Positions 28,411 to 36,744 of a stretch of 64,000 nt of DNA are shown here, one piece after another (position 1 is the first letter of the stretch; the number at the start of each line of letters is the position of its first letter). The stretch is from an uncultured bacterium (lineage in GTDB: Bacteria > Bacillota > Clostridia > Lachnospirales > Lachnospiraceae). A program made the translations under genes and the position numbers. The stretch spans positions 62,001 to 126,000 of the forward strand of contig CANSLJ010000002.1 of assembly GCA_947647735.1 (NCBI GenBank), read 5' to 3'. A model generated the notes under the pieces. It saw only the letters and a program-made list of their open reading frames with translations. It was not told where the DNA came from and did not search any database.

Positions 28411-28589
28411 ACGATCACCTGCTTTCCGGTAATATTATATACCGATCCGTCCCATCGCTCTCCATTATTATCTCTCAATTTTACCACAATCCTGATGCGT
28501 TTTCCATACCGATCAAAACTTACCGGTCAAGCCATTTTTAATGAAATTACGGCAAGCGGCTTCTCCTTTTGTTCGCTATTACTTCCAGA

Positions 28590-28631
28590 CATTAAGAAAC
28601 CGCAATCCCTTGATTTCTCAAAGGATTGCGG
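28590..28631 (-). terminator. Strong GNRA-loop terminator behind the EF-Tu fragment
   Basis: On the minus strand CCGCAATCCTTTGA-GAAA-TCAAGGGATTGCGG, a 14-bp stem with one G-U pair, is followed by TTTCTTAAT. It lies 35 nt after the EF-Tu stop codon and looks like the original tuf terminator. The 28411-28589 stretch shows no gene. Confidence 0.75.
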
Positions 28632-28665
28632 TGCTTATTTTAGTTATTTGGCTCTATATCACTGA

Positions 28666-28722
28666 TTACTCAATGATAGTAGCAACCCTGCCGTAACCAA
28701 CTGTTCTACCACCCTCACGATA
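28666..28722 (-). pseudogene. tuf: Displaced 3' end of an elongation factor Tu gene
   Basis: The minus strand encodes YREGGRTVGYGRVATIIE followed by TAA, the unmistakable C-terminus of EF-Tu, which usually reads REGGRTVGSG then V and IIE. Upstream of the REGG codons the similarity stops abruptly and no other tuf sequence is present. With the terminator directly behind it, this is a cut-off gene end, best explained as one side of an integration or recombination event at a tuf 3' end. Confidence 0.75.
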
Positions 28723-28858
28723 CTTCAATAGCGTTTTTTGTGGTATTTTCTATTTTTTTCTTATATAAAAGTAGCATAAAATCGTTGTTTTTATATGATG
28801 TATTTTTATTTGCATGATTTCTTGGCACCGTTTTGGCACCGAAAACAAACCTTATCTT
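28715..28858 (-). pseudogene. Possible integrase C-terminal tail remnant
   Basis: An open stretch of 47 codons without a start, ending inside the EF-Tu fragment. It begins with the doubled GGTGCCAAAACGGTGCC (VFGAKTVPRNHANK) and continues lysine- and asparagine-rich (LLLYKKKIENTTKNA). Similar tails occur at the ends of clostridial tyrosine integrase genes beside their attachment sites. Composition is AT-rich, unlike the flanks. Evidence is weak and rests on pattern and position. Confidence 0.25.
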
Positions 28859-28894
28859 TTATAAAAATTACTTGCATCCTATTTGAAAATAACC

Positions 28895-29524
28895 CTACAC
28901 AAAAATTCCTGATATAAATTTATAATGCCTATTGTTATATGGTGTGCCTATGCTAACAACCAAAAGAGCTACATCATATAATACCCCATTAGGCACAGAG
29001 TAAAAATTTGGATCTGTCACCGACACCATTTGATAATGCTCTCCTTGATAGTCAAAACTAGCCTTTGTCTTTGGTTTCCCTTCTGGTGTTTCCACCTGAT
29101 GAATTTCCAAATTTTCCACTTCTACCAGTGCCAATGAATATCCTACATTCCTCACTCGCTGTTCTGTAATATAAGAATATATGTTTCCTAAAATATCTCT
29201 TCTCACTTCAGCCGGATGAATATTTAAGACATCAGAGAGATTAGCTTTTCCTTCTATCATTATGTATTTTGATGTATCTATTAATACATTTTCTGGCTGT
29301 ATTTCATCTCCGCATTTCCGTATAACAGGTACCCTTACAACATCTAATACATTACATTTCCTACCATCTGCACATATTAAATCTTCATTCGAGATAGCAC
29401 CATGCGTACTTTCATCGTTGCTAACTAGCCTTACCCACTCCCCATTATCAACATTTATTCCCGCAACACATTTACCCGAAAATTTTGATGACTCTGTCAT
29501 TATAATAATTCGCATATCTCCCAT
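28895..29524 (-). CDS. Dual OB domain-containing protein
   Basis: A 209-residue protein with two beta-barrel-like halves: RIIIMTESSKFSGKCVAGIN with GEWVRLVSND, and a second half with LALVEVENLEIHQ and KTKASFDYQGEHYQMVSVTDPNF. This matches the family annotated as dual OB domain, which occurs near DUF488 genes in variable islands. OB folds normally bind nucleic acid or nucleotides. It is 12 nt downstream of a DUF488 gene; RBS AGGAGGAAAAGG. Strongly AT-rich codon use marks it as acquired. Confidence 0.72.
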   Translation of the reverse strand: MGDMRIIIMTESSKFSGKCVAGINVDNGEWVRLVSNDESTHGAISNEDLICADGRKCNVLDVVRVPVIRKCGDEIQPENVLIDTSKYIMIEGKANLSDVLNIHPAEVRRDILGNIYSYITEQRVRNVGYSLALVEVENLEIHQVETPEGKPKTKASFDYQGEHYQMVSVTDPNFYSVPNGVLYDVALLVVSIGTPYNNRHYKFISGIFV

Positions 29525-29536
29525 AACCTTTTCCTC

Positions 29537-29974
29537 CTAAATGTGAATTATATTACAATCTAATTTTTTCTCTAAATATTCTGCCAACAAACGTCTATGA
29601 CAATGTTCTGGTGTTGGTTCAGAACATAATAATAATACTCTTGAATATAATGCATATTTCTCTTTAAAAAAAATAGCCACTTTTCTTTTATCAATCAACT
29701 CATTATACTCTTTTTCATACTCCGCCCACTCAATTTCATTCTTTTTATACCGTTGTAAAATCTCCTTTGTAGGAGCGTACACAATATTGTGGTCATATTT
29801 ACAATCACATATTTTGTCCAAAAAATATGCCAAATCCTTTCCCTTAGTAAAGCCTGCCAGTTGTGACTGATTATTTAAACGTACATCAATCAATATTTCA
29901 ATTTCATTTTTTCTAATATTTTCAAAAAATTGTTCTGCTCTTTTTTGAGTAAAACCCATCGTGTATATATACAT
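29537..29974 (-). CDS. DUF488 family protein (short)
   Basis: A 145-residue DUF488 protein: YTMGFTQKRAEQFFENIR, then the signature LIDVRLNNQSQLAGF and the C-terminal LLCSEPTPEHCHRRLLAEYL, where Cys and His are invariant (C..x..CHR). The active-site look suggests an enzyme, but no reaction is established. Middle gene of the AT-rich trio; RBS AGAGGT. Confidence 0.88.
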   Translation of the reverse strand: MYIYTMGFTQKRAEQFFENIRKNEIEILIDVRLNNQSQLAGFTKGKDLAYFLDKICDCKYDHNIVYAPTKEILQRYKKNEIEWAEYEKEYNELIDKRKVAIFFKEKYALYSRVLLLCSEPTPEHCHRRLLAEYLEKKLDCNIIHI

Positions 29975-29984
29975 ATTCTACCTC

Positions 29985-30611
29985 TTAAATTGCTACAACT
30001 GCCTTTCGCTCAATTCGATATCCAATTTCCTCATTTCGTTTATGATATGCCTGAGTTAAATAATCTTCCTCACTTATGCTGTCCTTATAATTAAAAATTG
30101 ATAATTGCCCTCTATCTGGAAAATATAATTCTAATAATCTATTATCTAATTCTTTCTGCGTTTGAACAGTTCCATTCGAAAGTATATGACTAACTTTAAT
30201 CCCATTTTTATCAAAAGCTCTTGATACCATAATCGCTCTATGACAATCTATAGGATCCTTTTCTGTACACATTAAAGCAATTCTATTATCTCTCTCCAAT
30301 CCTAAAATCACACTTTGCATACCTTTATTAAATCTCTCAGATTGTGCAACTTTTTCAAAATCTAAATATCCCTCTGCACTATATAAAAACGATTCTGTCG
30401 GACGTGCGCCAAAAAATTTCCCCATAAACGAATACTGTATGCCAACCTTTTCTAATAATAAAAATATATTTTCTTTATTAAACTGTTCTGCATATTTGGA
30501 ATATGGCGTACTTCTCACATCAAGCACATAATTTATATTATATTTTTTTAATAATGCAACAAATTTGTCTTGTGTATGTTGTGAATGTCCTATTGTAAAT
30601 AAATCTCCCAT
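29985..30611 (-). CDS. DUF488 family protein (long)
   Basis: A 208-residue DUF488 protein. FTIGHSQHTQDKFVALLKKY and YVLDVRSTPYSKYAEQFN give the N-terminal core, IQYSFMGKFFGARP the family middle motif, and ALMCTEKDPIDCHRAIMVSRAF the conserved Cys-Cys-His-Arg motif. A C-terminal extension contains FPDRGQLSIFNYKDSISEEDYLTQAY. First gene of the trio; RBS AAGGAGG. Two different DUF488 paralogues side by side plus a dual-OB partner suggest a heteromeric system. Confidence 0.88.
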   Translation of the reverse strand: MGDLFTIGHSQHTQDKFVALLKKYNINYVLDVRSTPYSKYAEQFNKENIFLLLEKVGIQYSFMGKFFGARPTESFLYSAEGYLDFEKVAQSERFNKGMQSVILGLERDNRIALMCTEKDPIDCHRAIMVSRAFDKNGIKVSHILSNGTVQTQKELDNRLLELYFPDRGQLSIFNYKDSISEEDYLTQAYHKRNEEIGYRIERKAVVAI

Positions 30612-30845
30612 AGCATGACCTCCTTTTCAACATCTAATATCTCTCTTTGTTATAACACATTCTTTCATTCTAAGATATTAAATTTCTATCCATTGTATTA
30701 AATGCCCTTTTCTGCTTATATATTTCAAATGCCAAACATTCACATCTACATAGATATATTTTATTATATTCCATTCTGTCTGCCAAAACAATTATTTTGT
30801 AATTATCTCAGATAAATTACCGGTCAGACCCGAATCAACCACTCA

Positions 30846-31604
30846 CTATTCTAGTCCCCCCTTCACAAACACATACTTCCCCTCGTCCGAAAACTCCTCC
30901 CTGTACCGATACCCAAGCCCCTCAAATCTTTTCATCTCCTCCGGATCCTCTATCCCGTTCTCCGCCAGAAAACGCACCATCTCTCCCCTTGCCATCTTCG
31001 CGAAAGTCCCCTTCTGTTTCAACTTCCCACCCACTTCCTCCTCAAAGGAAACCGTGATAAAACGGCAGGGTGGCTCCACATAAGGCTCCACAGCGCTGAA
31101 ATATTCCCTGGAAGCAAGATTCAAAATAATACCGTCTTTATTATCCTCCATCAGCTTTCGGTAAAGCCGCTCTCCCCAAAACGCATACAGATCCTTCTTT
31201 CCGTTCACAGAAAGCCTCGCCTGCATCTCCAGACGATAGGGAACCACGCCGTCAAAGGGTTTCAACACACCGTAAAACCCCGATAAGATCCGCAGATGTT
31301 CCCCTATGTAACGAAGCGCCCTGTCCGTAAATACCCCCGGCGCCATATGCTGATATTGTAATCCCTCATAGGAGATGACTGCCGGCGTCAGGCATCTCTC
31401 CGGATCCATCTCGGCAAACCGCCTAAAATTAAGTTCCGCTAGTTTGTCATTACATCTCCACAACGCCTTCGCCTCCGCCAGAGACAGCTTTTTAATCTCT
31501 GTCATCAACACTTTCGTATCTTCAAGAAAACAGGGCATTCCCTGTATTTCAAAGGAATCCCTGTCAATATTCATTTTCTTTGCCGGTGAAATGATGATCT
31601 TCAT
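30846..31604 (-). CDS. yaaA: Peroxide stress protein YaaA (DUF328/UPF0246)
   Basis: A 252-residue protein starting MKIIISPAKKMN, the family hallmark, with GLQYQHM, LRILSGFYGVLKPFDGV and PYRLEMQ. In E. coli YaaA limits iron-mediated damage under peroxide stress and binds DNA. It sits directly after bcp on the same strand with an 80-nt gap, consistent with an oxidative-stress unit. RBS AAGGAGAAAACCGGT. Confidence 0.94.
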   Translation of the reverse strand: MKIIISPAKKMNIDRDSFEIQGMPCFLEDTKVLMTEIKKLSLAEAKALWRCNDKLAELNFRRFAEMDPERCLTPAVISYEGLQYQHMAPGVFTDRALRYIGEHLRILSGFYGVLKPFDGVVPYRLEMQARLSVNGKKDLYAFWGERLYRKLMEDNKDGIILNLASREYFSAVEPYVEPPCRFITVSFEEEVGGKLKQKGTFAKMARGEMVRFLAENGIEDPEEMKRFEGLGYRYREEFSDEGKYVFVKGGLE

Positions 31605-31686
31605 ACCGGTTTTCTCCTTATGTCCTTATATATTCCCCAATATATATTTTTCTCGTCAACTGCCTGATGCATACAAAGCCTGACCG

Positions 31687-32139
31687 TTACAGTACATCCA
31701 GCATCTGCCCCGGGTTTTCTTCCGCCTTCACCTTCCCGAACGCCTTCTCGATCACACCGTTCTCGTCGATCAGATAGGTTGTCCGCACAACGCCCATGCT
31801 CTTCTTCCCGTAATTCATTTTCTCCTGCCACACATCATAAGCCTGTATACAGGAAAGCTCCGGATCGGAAAGCAATGTAAAGGGCAGGTTATACTTTTCC
31901 TCAAATTTCTTGTGGGACGCCACGGAATCCTTGCTGACTCCGATCACCACCGCGCCCTTCTCCGTAAACTGCGGGTACAGCGTCCCAAAATTGCATGCCT
32001 GCTTCGTACAGCCCGGCGTATTGTCCTTCGGGTAAAAATAGAGGATGACTTTCTTTCCCTTATATTCCTCCAGTGTATGCATATCCCCGTTCTGATCCGG
32101 CAGTTCAAATGCCGGTGCCTTTGTTCCAACTTCCAACAT
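31687..32139 (-). CDS. bcp: Thioredoxin-dependent thiol peroxidase (Bcp/PrxQ)
   Basis: A 150-residue peroxiredoxin. The peroxidatic motif YPKDNTPGCTKQACNF contains the catalytic Cys (PGCT) and the resolving Cys five residues later, as in atypical 2-Cys PrxQ enzymes. PAFELPDQNG and RTTYLIDENGVI are family segments. It reduces H2O2 and organic peroxides in the cytoplasm. Paired with yaaA downstream. RBS AAAGGAG. Confidence 0.95.
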   Translation of the reverse strand: MLEVGTKAPAFELPDQNGDMHTLEEYKGKKVILYFYPKDNTPGCTKQACNFGTLYPQFTEKGAVVIGVSKDSVASHKKFEEKYNLPFTLLSDPELSCIQAYDVWQEKMNYGKKSMGVVRTTYLIDENGVIEKAFGKVKAEENPGQMLDVL

Positions 32140-32266
32140 CTCTGTAAACTCCTTTCAAAATTTTTATTTCACATCTACAGTATTTCCCTGTTTTCATTTA
32201 TTACTATTGTCTGACCGGATATTTTCTCCAGGCAGCGCTGAGAGTTCTGACTACTGTTTATCCTAT

Positions 32267-32305
32267 CAAAAAAATACCGCCTAATCAATCACAATTAAGC
32301 AGTAT
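32267..32305 (-). terminator. Terminator of the WYL-TfoX-GyrI operon
   Basis: On the minus strand ATACTGCTTAAT pairs with ATTAGGCGGTAT (two G-U pairs), followed by a run of seven T. Located 14 nt after the GyrI-like stop. Confidence 0.7.
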
Positions 32306-32318
32306 TTTCCATCCCGTA

Positions 32319-32951
32319 TCACAGTTTTCTCACCGGATGCCGGATCACCGTCTTCCATTTTTCCGGTGCCACCCTCCGCGCATCCGACAGATAGATTTCG
32401 TGGTGAAGCCGTCCTTCCCCGAAATCATTTTCGTATCCTTTCTCCAAAAGATACTGATCCATCTTTGCCACCGTCGCCGGTTCCTCATCAAAAGCCCCGA
32501 TATGCATGCACTGTACGCAGAGCCCCTCCTTCAAGGTCAAAAATTCCACCCTGGAAAAATCCGTTTTTTTCTTTCTCTCCGCCTCGCCCACAGCCCATTC
32601 AAAATCCGCCTTTGTCACAAAATCAGGCAATCGGATCACGGAGATCCACTGAAAAGTTTCCTTCCGGGTATAATCGATCCCTTCTATCCCCTCCTGCCGC
32701 CAGAATCCCTCCAGAGGCGGCACGACATAGTCGAAATATCCTTCTATAGCGTGATCTCCCTTCTTGCTCATCTTTATCGTGAAGGCGATGCCGTACAGCA
32801 GTCCGATGGACGCCTTATACGCCCCGCCCTCCTCGTTGGGATCTCCCGTTCCACGGACCGCGATAAAATTCATCTCCGGCACATCCACTATCTGTGGCTT
32901 GTTTTTCGGCATATAAAATTCTTTGTATTCCTTCTTATAGTCAAACGCCAT
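32319..32951 (-). CDS. GyrI-like small-molecule-binding domain protein
   Basis: A 210-residue protein of the GyrI-like/SRPBCC-type effector-binding family (YjcA/'GyrI-like domain'), recognisable from MNFIAVRGTGDPNEEGGAYKAS at the N-terminus, FDYVVPPLEGFW, and the C-terminal LHHEIYLSDARRVAPEKWKT. Such stand-alone domains bind lipophilic compounds, and some are hydrolases. Last gene of a WYL-TfoX-GyrI operon, 45 nt after TfoX. Confidence 0.88.
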   Translation of the reverse strand: MAFDYKKEYKEFYMPKNKPQIVDVPEMNFIAVRGTGDPNEEGGAYKASIGLLYGIAFTIKMSKKGDHAIEGYFDYVVPPLEGFWRQEGIEGIDYTRKETFQWISVIRLPDFVTKADFEWAVGEAERKKKTDFSRVEFLTLKEGLCVQCMHIGAFDEEPATVAKMDQYLLEKGYENDFGEGRLHHEIYLSDARRVAPEKWKTVIRHPVRKL

Positions 32952-32996
32952 AATAAAATTTCCTCTCCTGCTTTCCGCTCCTGTCTCTCTGCCGGA

Positions 32997-33332
32997 TCAA
33001 GACTTCTTCTCCGCTTTCTTCACCTTCTTCTTCGGCAGCGGCAGTTCCTCATAGATCGCCTCAAAAAGTCCCGTCAGATACTCCCTGCTGTCCACATCCT
33101 CCACCAAAAGCATATCCTTTGCCCCCTCGTAGGGCGGCTCAAAAGTCCCGTCAGGGATATACTTCTTCGCCGCTTCCACAGGCTTTACAAGCAGCCTCTC
33201 ATCGCAGACGTACGCCGCGATCCTCTCCTTATAATAAATGATATACTCTCCCATCATGGACCTGCATGTGATCCCCTCCAGATCCGATAACTGATCCAGA
33301 ATATAGTTGATAAACTCCTTACTTGTCGCCAT
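32997..33332 (-). CDS. TfoX/Sxy N-terminal domain protein
   Basis: A 111-residue protein carrying only the TfoX N-terminal domain: ITCRSMMGEYIIYYKERIAAYVCDERLLVKPV. A lysine-rich tail follows (PKKKVKKAEKKS). In proteobacteria TfoX activates competence genes; clostridial single-domain versions are uncharacterised. Its start codon overlaps the WYL gene stop (TAATG). Confidence 0.88.
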   Translation of the reverse strand: MATSKEFINYILDQLSDLEGITCRSMMGEYIIYYKERIAAYVCDERLLVKPVEAAKKYIPDGTFEPPYEGAKDMLLVEDVDSREYLTGLFEAIYEELPLPKKKVKKAEKKS

Positions 33333-34246
33333 TACCTATCCTCCTTGTAAATCTCCACCACACGTTCCGCGATCTCAAGCAATTCCCGCCTGACCGCCTC
33401 CGGTTCCAGCACTCTCACCTGATCTCCGAATGTCAAAAACCATTGTATCATATTTTCCCTGTTGGTATACTCGCACTGAAACAGCAGGTTTCCATCCTCC
33501 CGCACCGTAAAACACGCCGGACCAAACTCCTCCACCAGACGCCACCTCATCCCGGGCTTAAAAACCGCCTTCACCCTGATCTTCCCCGGAAATATCCTCT
33601 CGTTTGACAGATCCGGCATCGGCACCTCCCTGACGCCGCAGTGATCCTCCGACAAGCTGAGCCTGTCCATGCGGTTTAATTTAAACAGCCGGAAATCCTC
33701 CTTCTCACAGCACCATCCCCACACATACCAGCTTGACCATTTAAAGATCAGATAACAGGGTTCGATCTTCCTTGTGCTCTCCCCTCCCGGCGCATAATAC
33801 ACAAAACCGAGAAACCGCCGCTCCTCGATCCCGGTCTGTATCAGCTCGATCTTCGGCGCCAGCGAATCCTTATACCAGGAGGAAAGATCGATCAAAATGG
33901 AATCTCTGCCGCTCACAAAATCCGAAGAGCCCGCCTTGATCTTTTCCATAAGCTGCCCGTAGTAATGACTCCCGCTCACGCTGTCAAGGCTTCGCAGCCC
34001 TGCCAGAATGGTACGCATATCCTTCGATGTCAGGAGCGTTTTGTCCATCCGGTAACCGTCCATGATGCTGATGCCGCCGCCTGCCCCCTGCTCCGTCCGG
34101 ACAGGAATGCCCGCCCTGCAAAGGTCCTCTATGTCCCTGTTGATGGTTCTGCGCGATACCTCAAATTTCTCCGCAAGCTCCGGCGCAGTCACCTTTTCTT
34201 CCTGCAACAATACGGAAAGTATTCCGATCAACCTGTCTATCTTCAT
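33332..34246 (-). CDS. YafY-type HTH-WYL transcriptional regulator
   Basis: A roughly 304-residue regulator: N-terminal HTH_11 (LAEKFEVSRRTINRDIEDLCRAGIPV), then a WYL domain (GFVYYAPGGESTRKIEPCYLIFKWSSWYVWGWC) and a C-terminal WCX region. WYL domains sense ligands, often nucleotides or ssDNA. ATG 34246 is preferred over GTG 34252 because AGGGAG lies 5 nt upstream. It likely controls its own operon with TfoX and the GyrI-like protein. Confidence 0.9.
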   Translation of the reverse strand: MKIDRLIGILSVLLQEEKVTAPELAEKFEVSRRTINRDIEDLCRAGIPVRTEQGAGGGISIMDGYRMDKTLLTSKDMRTILAGLRSLDSVSGSHYYGQLMEKIKAGSSDFVSGRDSILIDLSSWYKDSLAPKIELIQTGIEERRFLGFVYYAPGGESTRKIEPCYLIFKWSSWYVWGWCCEKEDFRLFKLNRMDRLSLSEDHCGVREVPMPDLSNERIFPGKIRVKAVFKPGMRWRLVEEFGPACFTVREDGNLLFQCEYTNRENMIQWFLTFGDQVRVLEPEAVRRELLEIAERVVEIYKEDR

Positions 34247-34412
34247 TTTCACTCCCTGTCTTTCCCATCATAGCAAAACAAACACGACAGCTATATGTCA
34301 TGTTCAGTATACCATAATCATACTTTGTTTAAAACCTGATATTGTAACTATTCAGCCTTTGGCTTCATAATTTGAACTGTTACATGATATTCCAGGAACT
34401 GTAACCCTGAAA

Positions 34413-34441
34413 TTGACATTTCCATACAGACCGCCTATACT
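34413..34441 (+). promoter_or_regulatory. Promoter of blaI-blaR1
   Basis: Consensus TTGACA, 17-bp spacer, TATACT. TGTAAC half-sites lie upstream at 34343, 34379 (inverted) and 34400. Confidence 0.75.
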
Positions 34442-34444
34442 ATA

Positions 34445-34460
34445 TACTACATTTGTAATA
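34445..34460 (+). promoter_or_regulatory. BlaI/MecI operator
   Basis: TACTACATTTGTAATA, a dyad fitting the TAxTACA-N2-TGTAxTA consensus of BlaI/MecI repressors. It begins 4 bp after the -10 box, so it covers the transcription start. Supports autoregulation of blaI-blaR1. Confidence 0.8.
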
Positions 34461-34483
34461 TCAAAAACACCGGGAGAACCAAA

Positions 34484-34861
34484 ATGAAAAAATTACCCCA
34501 GATTTCCGAAGCCGAATATGAAGTGATGAAGATCGTATGGAAACATGCGCCGATCAACACCAATGAGATAACAGAAAAACTGCTGAAGACCACCTCCTGG
34601 AGCCCCAAGACGATACAGACACTGATCAAACGCCTCGTCACAAAGGGCGCGCTCACCTATGAAAAGGAAGGCCGGGTTTTCGTCTACACGCCCCTTGTAA
34701 AGGAACATGAATATATCGATCAGGAGAGCAGTTCCTTCCTGAACCGCTTTTACAACGGGGATATCACCGCCATGCTTTCCTCCTATCTGGATAAAGAGAG
34801 GCTCTCCGAAACAGAGATCGCAAAACTTCGTTCCCTGCTCTCCGAAAAAGAGAATCCCTGA
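34484..34861 (+). CDS. blaI: BlaI/MecI/CopY family repressor
   Basis: A 125-residue winged-helix repressor. ISEAEYEVMKIVWKHAPINTNEI, TSWSPKTIQTLIKRLVTKGAL and GRVFVYTPLV are the family signatures; the C-terminal half forms the dimerisation arm that BlaR1 signalling inactivates by cleavage. It is followed 80 nt later by blaR1. It likely binds the operator at 34445 and the similar sites before the lipoprotein gene at 40355 and 40429. Confidence 0.94.
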   Translation: MKKLPQISEAEYEVMKIVWKHAPINTNEITEKLLKTTSWSPKTIQTLIKRLVTKGALTYEKEGRVFVYTPLVKEHEYIDQESSSFLNRFYNGDITAMLSSYLDKERLSETEIAKLRSLLSEKENP

Positions 34862-34941
34862 ACCTAAAAACAGGAAAAATGACCTGTTCGAATACATCCT
34901 GAAAATATTACAGCAAACCTCAGAAAAGGAGTTCTGACCGC

Positions 34942-36744
34942 ATGCCCGATTTCACAATACATTTTTTACTGTGCAATATACTGCTCAGCATGATCACCGG
35001 AATTTTTCTGACGCTCAGAAGGCTTTTCCGAAATATCCTCCCGCCCCGCACGCGGTATAATCTGTGGTTTCTACTGGCAGGGCTCCTGATCGTTCCTTTT
35101 CTGCCCCTTCCCCGATCCGGTTTCCGGCAGTTTTTTTCTCTGCTCAAAAGACTGCGCTATCTTCCGGCATCCTCCCCCGAAAGCAGCGCCATGATAACCG
35201 GACTCTCCGACACCGCCGGAGCCCCTGGCGTAAACCGGATCTATGACCTCGCCCTTTCCGTCAACCGCCGGACGCCTCTCATCGGGCTTATCCTGTCCTG
35301 TATCTGGATCGCCGGCATGCTCGTGATGCTCCTCTTTCTGATCAGATCCGCACAACGCCTGCATACCCTGAAGCGCTCCTCCCTTCCGCTTCAAAACCCG
35401 GAAGTCCGCCGGTCATATCAACTCTGCCTGAGAGAGATGGGCATCACCAGACCCCTCCCCATACACGGCAGCGCTTTTTTGAGATCGCCCGTGATCGCCG
35501 GATTCTGGAAACCCTGTATTTATCTGCCGCTTCACCTGATCTCGGACTGTGATCCGGACAGCCTGCGCTACATGCTGCTGCATGAATTACAGCACTATAA
35601 ACATAAAGATGTCCCCGCAGGTTTCCTTTGCAATATGATCAGCGTCGTCTACTGGTTTAACCCCATTATTCTGTATGCCCTGAAAGAGATGCGCACCGAC
35701 AAAGAGATTGCCTGTGACACTTCCGTTTTACAGCTTTTGCCGGAGACAGATCATGCCGGATACGGCAGCACGCTGATCGATCTGGCGGAAAAAATTTCCT
35801 CATCACCTTTTCCTTTCGCCGCCGGCATCAGCGGGAACAGGAAGCAGATACAACAGCGCATTTTAAATATTGTTTCCTATAAAAAATTTACCGGCAGACA
35901 AAAACTGAAAAGCATTGCCGCTTTTCTTCTGACCGTCCTTGTGCTCTCCGCCTTTATCCCGGCGCTCTCCCTCCGTGCGGCGGATGCCGATCACTATCGC
36001 CGGGAGCCCTCCCCCGAAGACATGGTTGTCGAAAAAGACCTCTCCGCATACTTCGGCGCATACGAGGGAAGCTTTGTCTTATATAGCCTGAAACAGGATT
36101 CCTGGCATATTTACAATAGGGAGCGCGCATCCCTCCGGGTTTCTCCGGACTCCACCTACAAAATATACGATGCCCTGTTTGCTCTGGAAGAAGGCATCAT
36201 CACCCCCGCCGCTTCTTCGCGCACATGGAACGGTGAAACCTATCCTTTTGCGGCATGGAACACGGACCAGACGCTGGACTCCGCTTTGACTTATTCGGTC
36301 AACTGGTACTTTCAATTGCTGGACCACCAGCTTGGAACTGCTGCCATTGACCGCTATGTTCAAAAGATCGGATACGGAAATCAGGATATCACGGGTCCTC
36401 TCTCCTCCTACTGGATGGAATCCTCGTTAAAGATCTCTCCCGTTGAACAGGTTGAACTTCTGACGAAATTATACACGAATGATCTCGGCTTTGCCCCGGA
36501 AAACACCGCTGCCGTAAAAAATGCCCTCCGGATCTCATCCACGGAAAACGGCACGCTCTATGGAAAAACCGGCACCGGAAGCATAAACGGCAGAGACAGG
36601 AACGGATGGTTTATCGGATTTGTGGAAACAAAAGACGATACCTGCTTTTTTGCCGTAAATATCACAGGCGATGACAGGGCGAACGGCAGCAGTGCCTCCG
36701 ATATCGCCCTGTCGCTGCTGTCGGCAGAAGGAATCCTGTACTGA
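34942..36744 (+). CDS. blaR1: BlaR1 family beta-lactam sensor-transducer
   Basis: A 600-residue membrane sensor. N-terminal membrane helices enclose an M56 metalloprotease (HELQH at 214-218 with downstream EIACD ligand region); a further helix near 325-341 leads to the extracellular class D-like penicillin-binding domain with STYK (Ser404), YSVNW (about 451) and KTGTG (542). Acylation of Ser404 by a beta-lactam should trigger cleavage of BlaI. No beta-lactamase lies nearby. The last 187 nt are overlapped antisense by the long lipoprotein frame. Confidence 0.94.
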   Translation: MPDFTIHFLLCNILLSMITGIFLTLRRLFRNILPPRTRYNLWFLLAGLLIVPFLPLPRSGFRQFFSLLKRLRYLPASSPESSAMITGLSDTAGAPGVNRIYDLALSVNRRTPLIGLILSCIWIAGMLVMLLFLIRSAQRLHTLKRSSLPLQNPEVRRSYQLCLREMGITRPLPIHGSAFLRSPVIAGFWKPCIYLPLHLISDCDPDSLRYMLLHELQHYKHKDVPAGFLCNMISVVYWFNPIILYALKEMRTDKEIACDTSVLQLLPETDHAGYGSTLIDLAEKISSSPFPFAAGISGNRKQIQQRILNIVSYKKFTGRQKLKSIAAFLLTVLVLSAFIPALSLRAADADHYRREPSPEDMVVEKDLSAYFGAYEGSFVLYSLKQDSWHIYNRERASLRVSPDSTYKIYDALFALEEGIITPAASSRTWNGETYPFAAWNTDQTLDSALTYSVNWYFQLLDHQLGTAAIDRYVQKIGYGNQDITGPLSSYWMESSLKISPVEQVELLTKLYTNDLGFAPENTAAVKNALRISSTENGTLYGKTGTGSINGRDRNGWFIGFVETKDDTCFFAVNITGDDRANGSSASDIALSLLSAEGILY

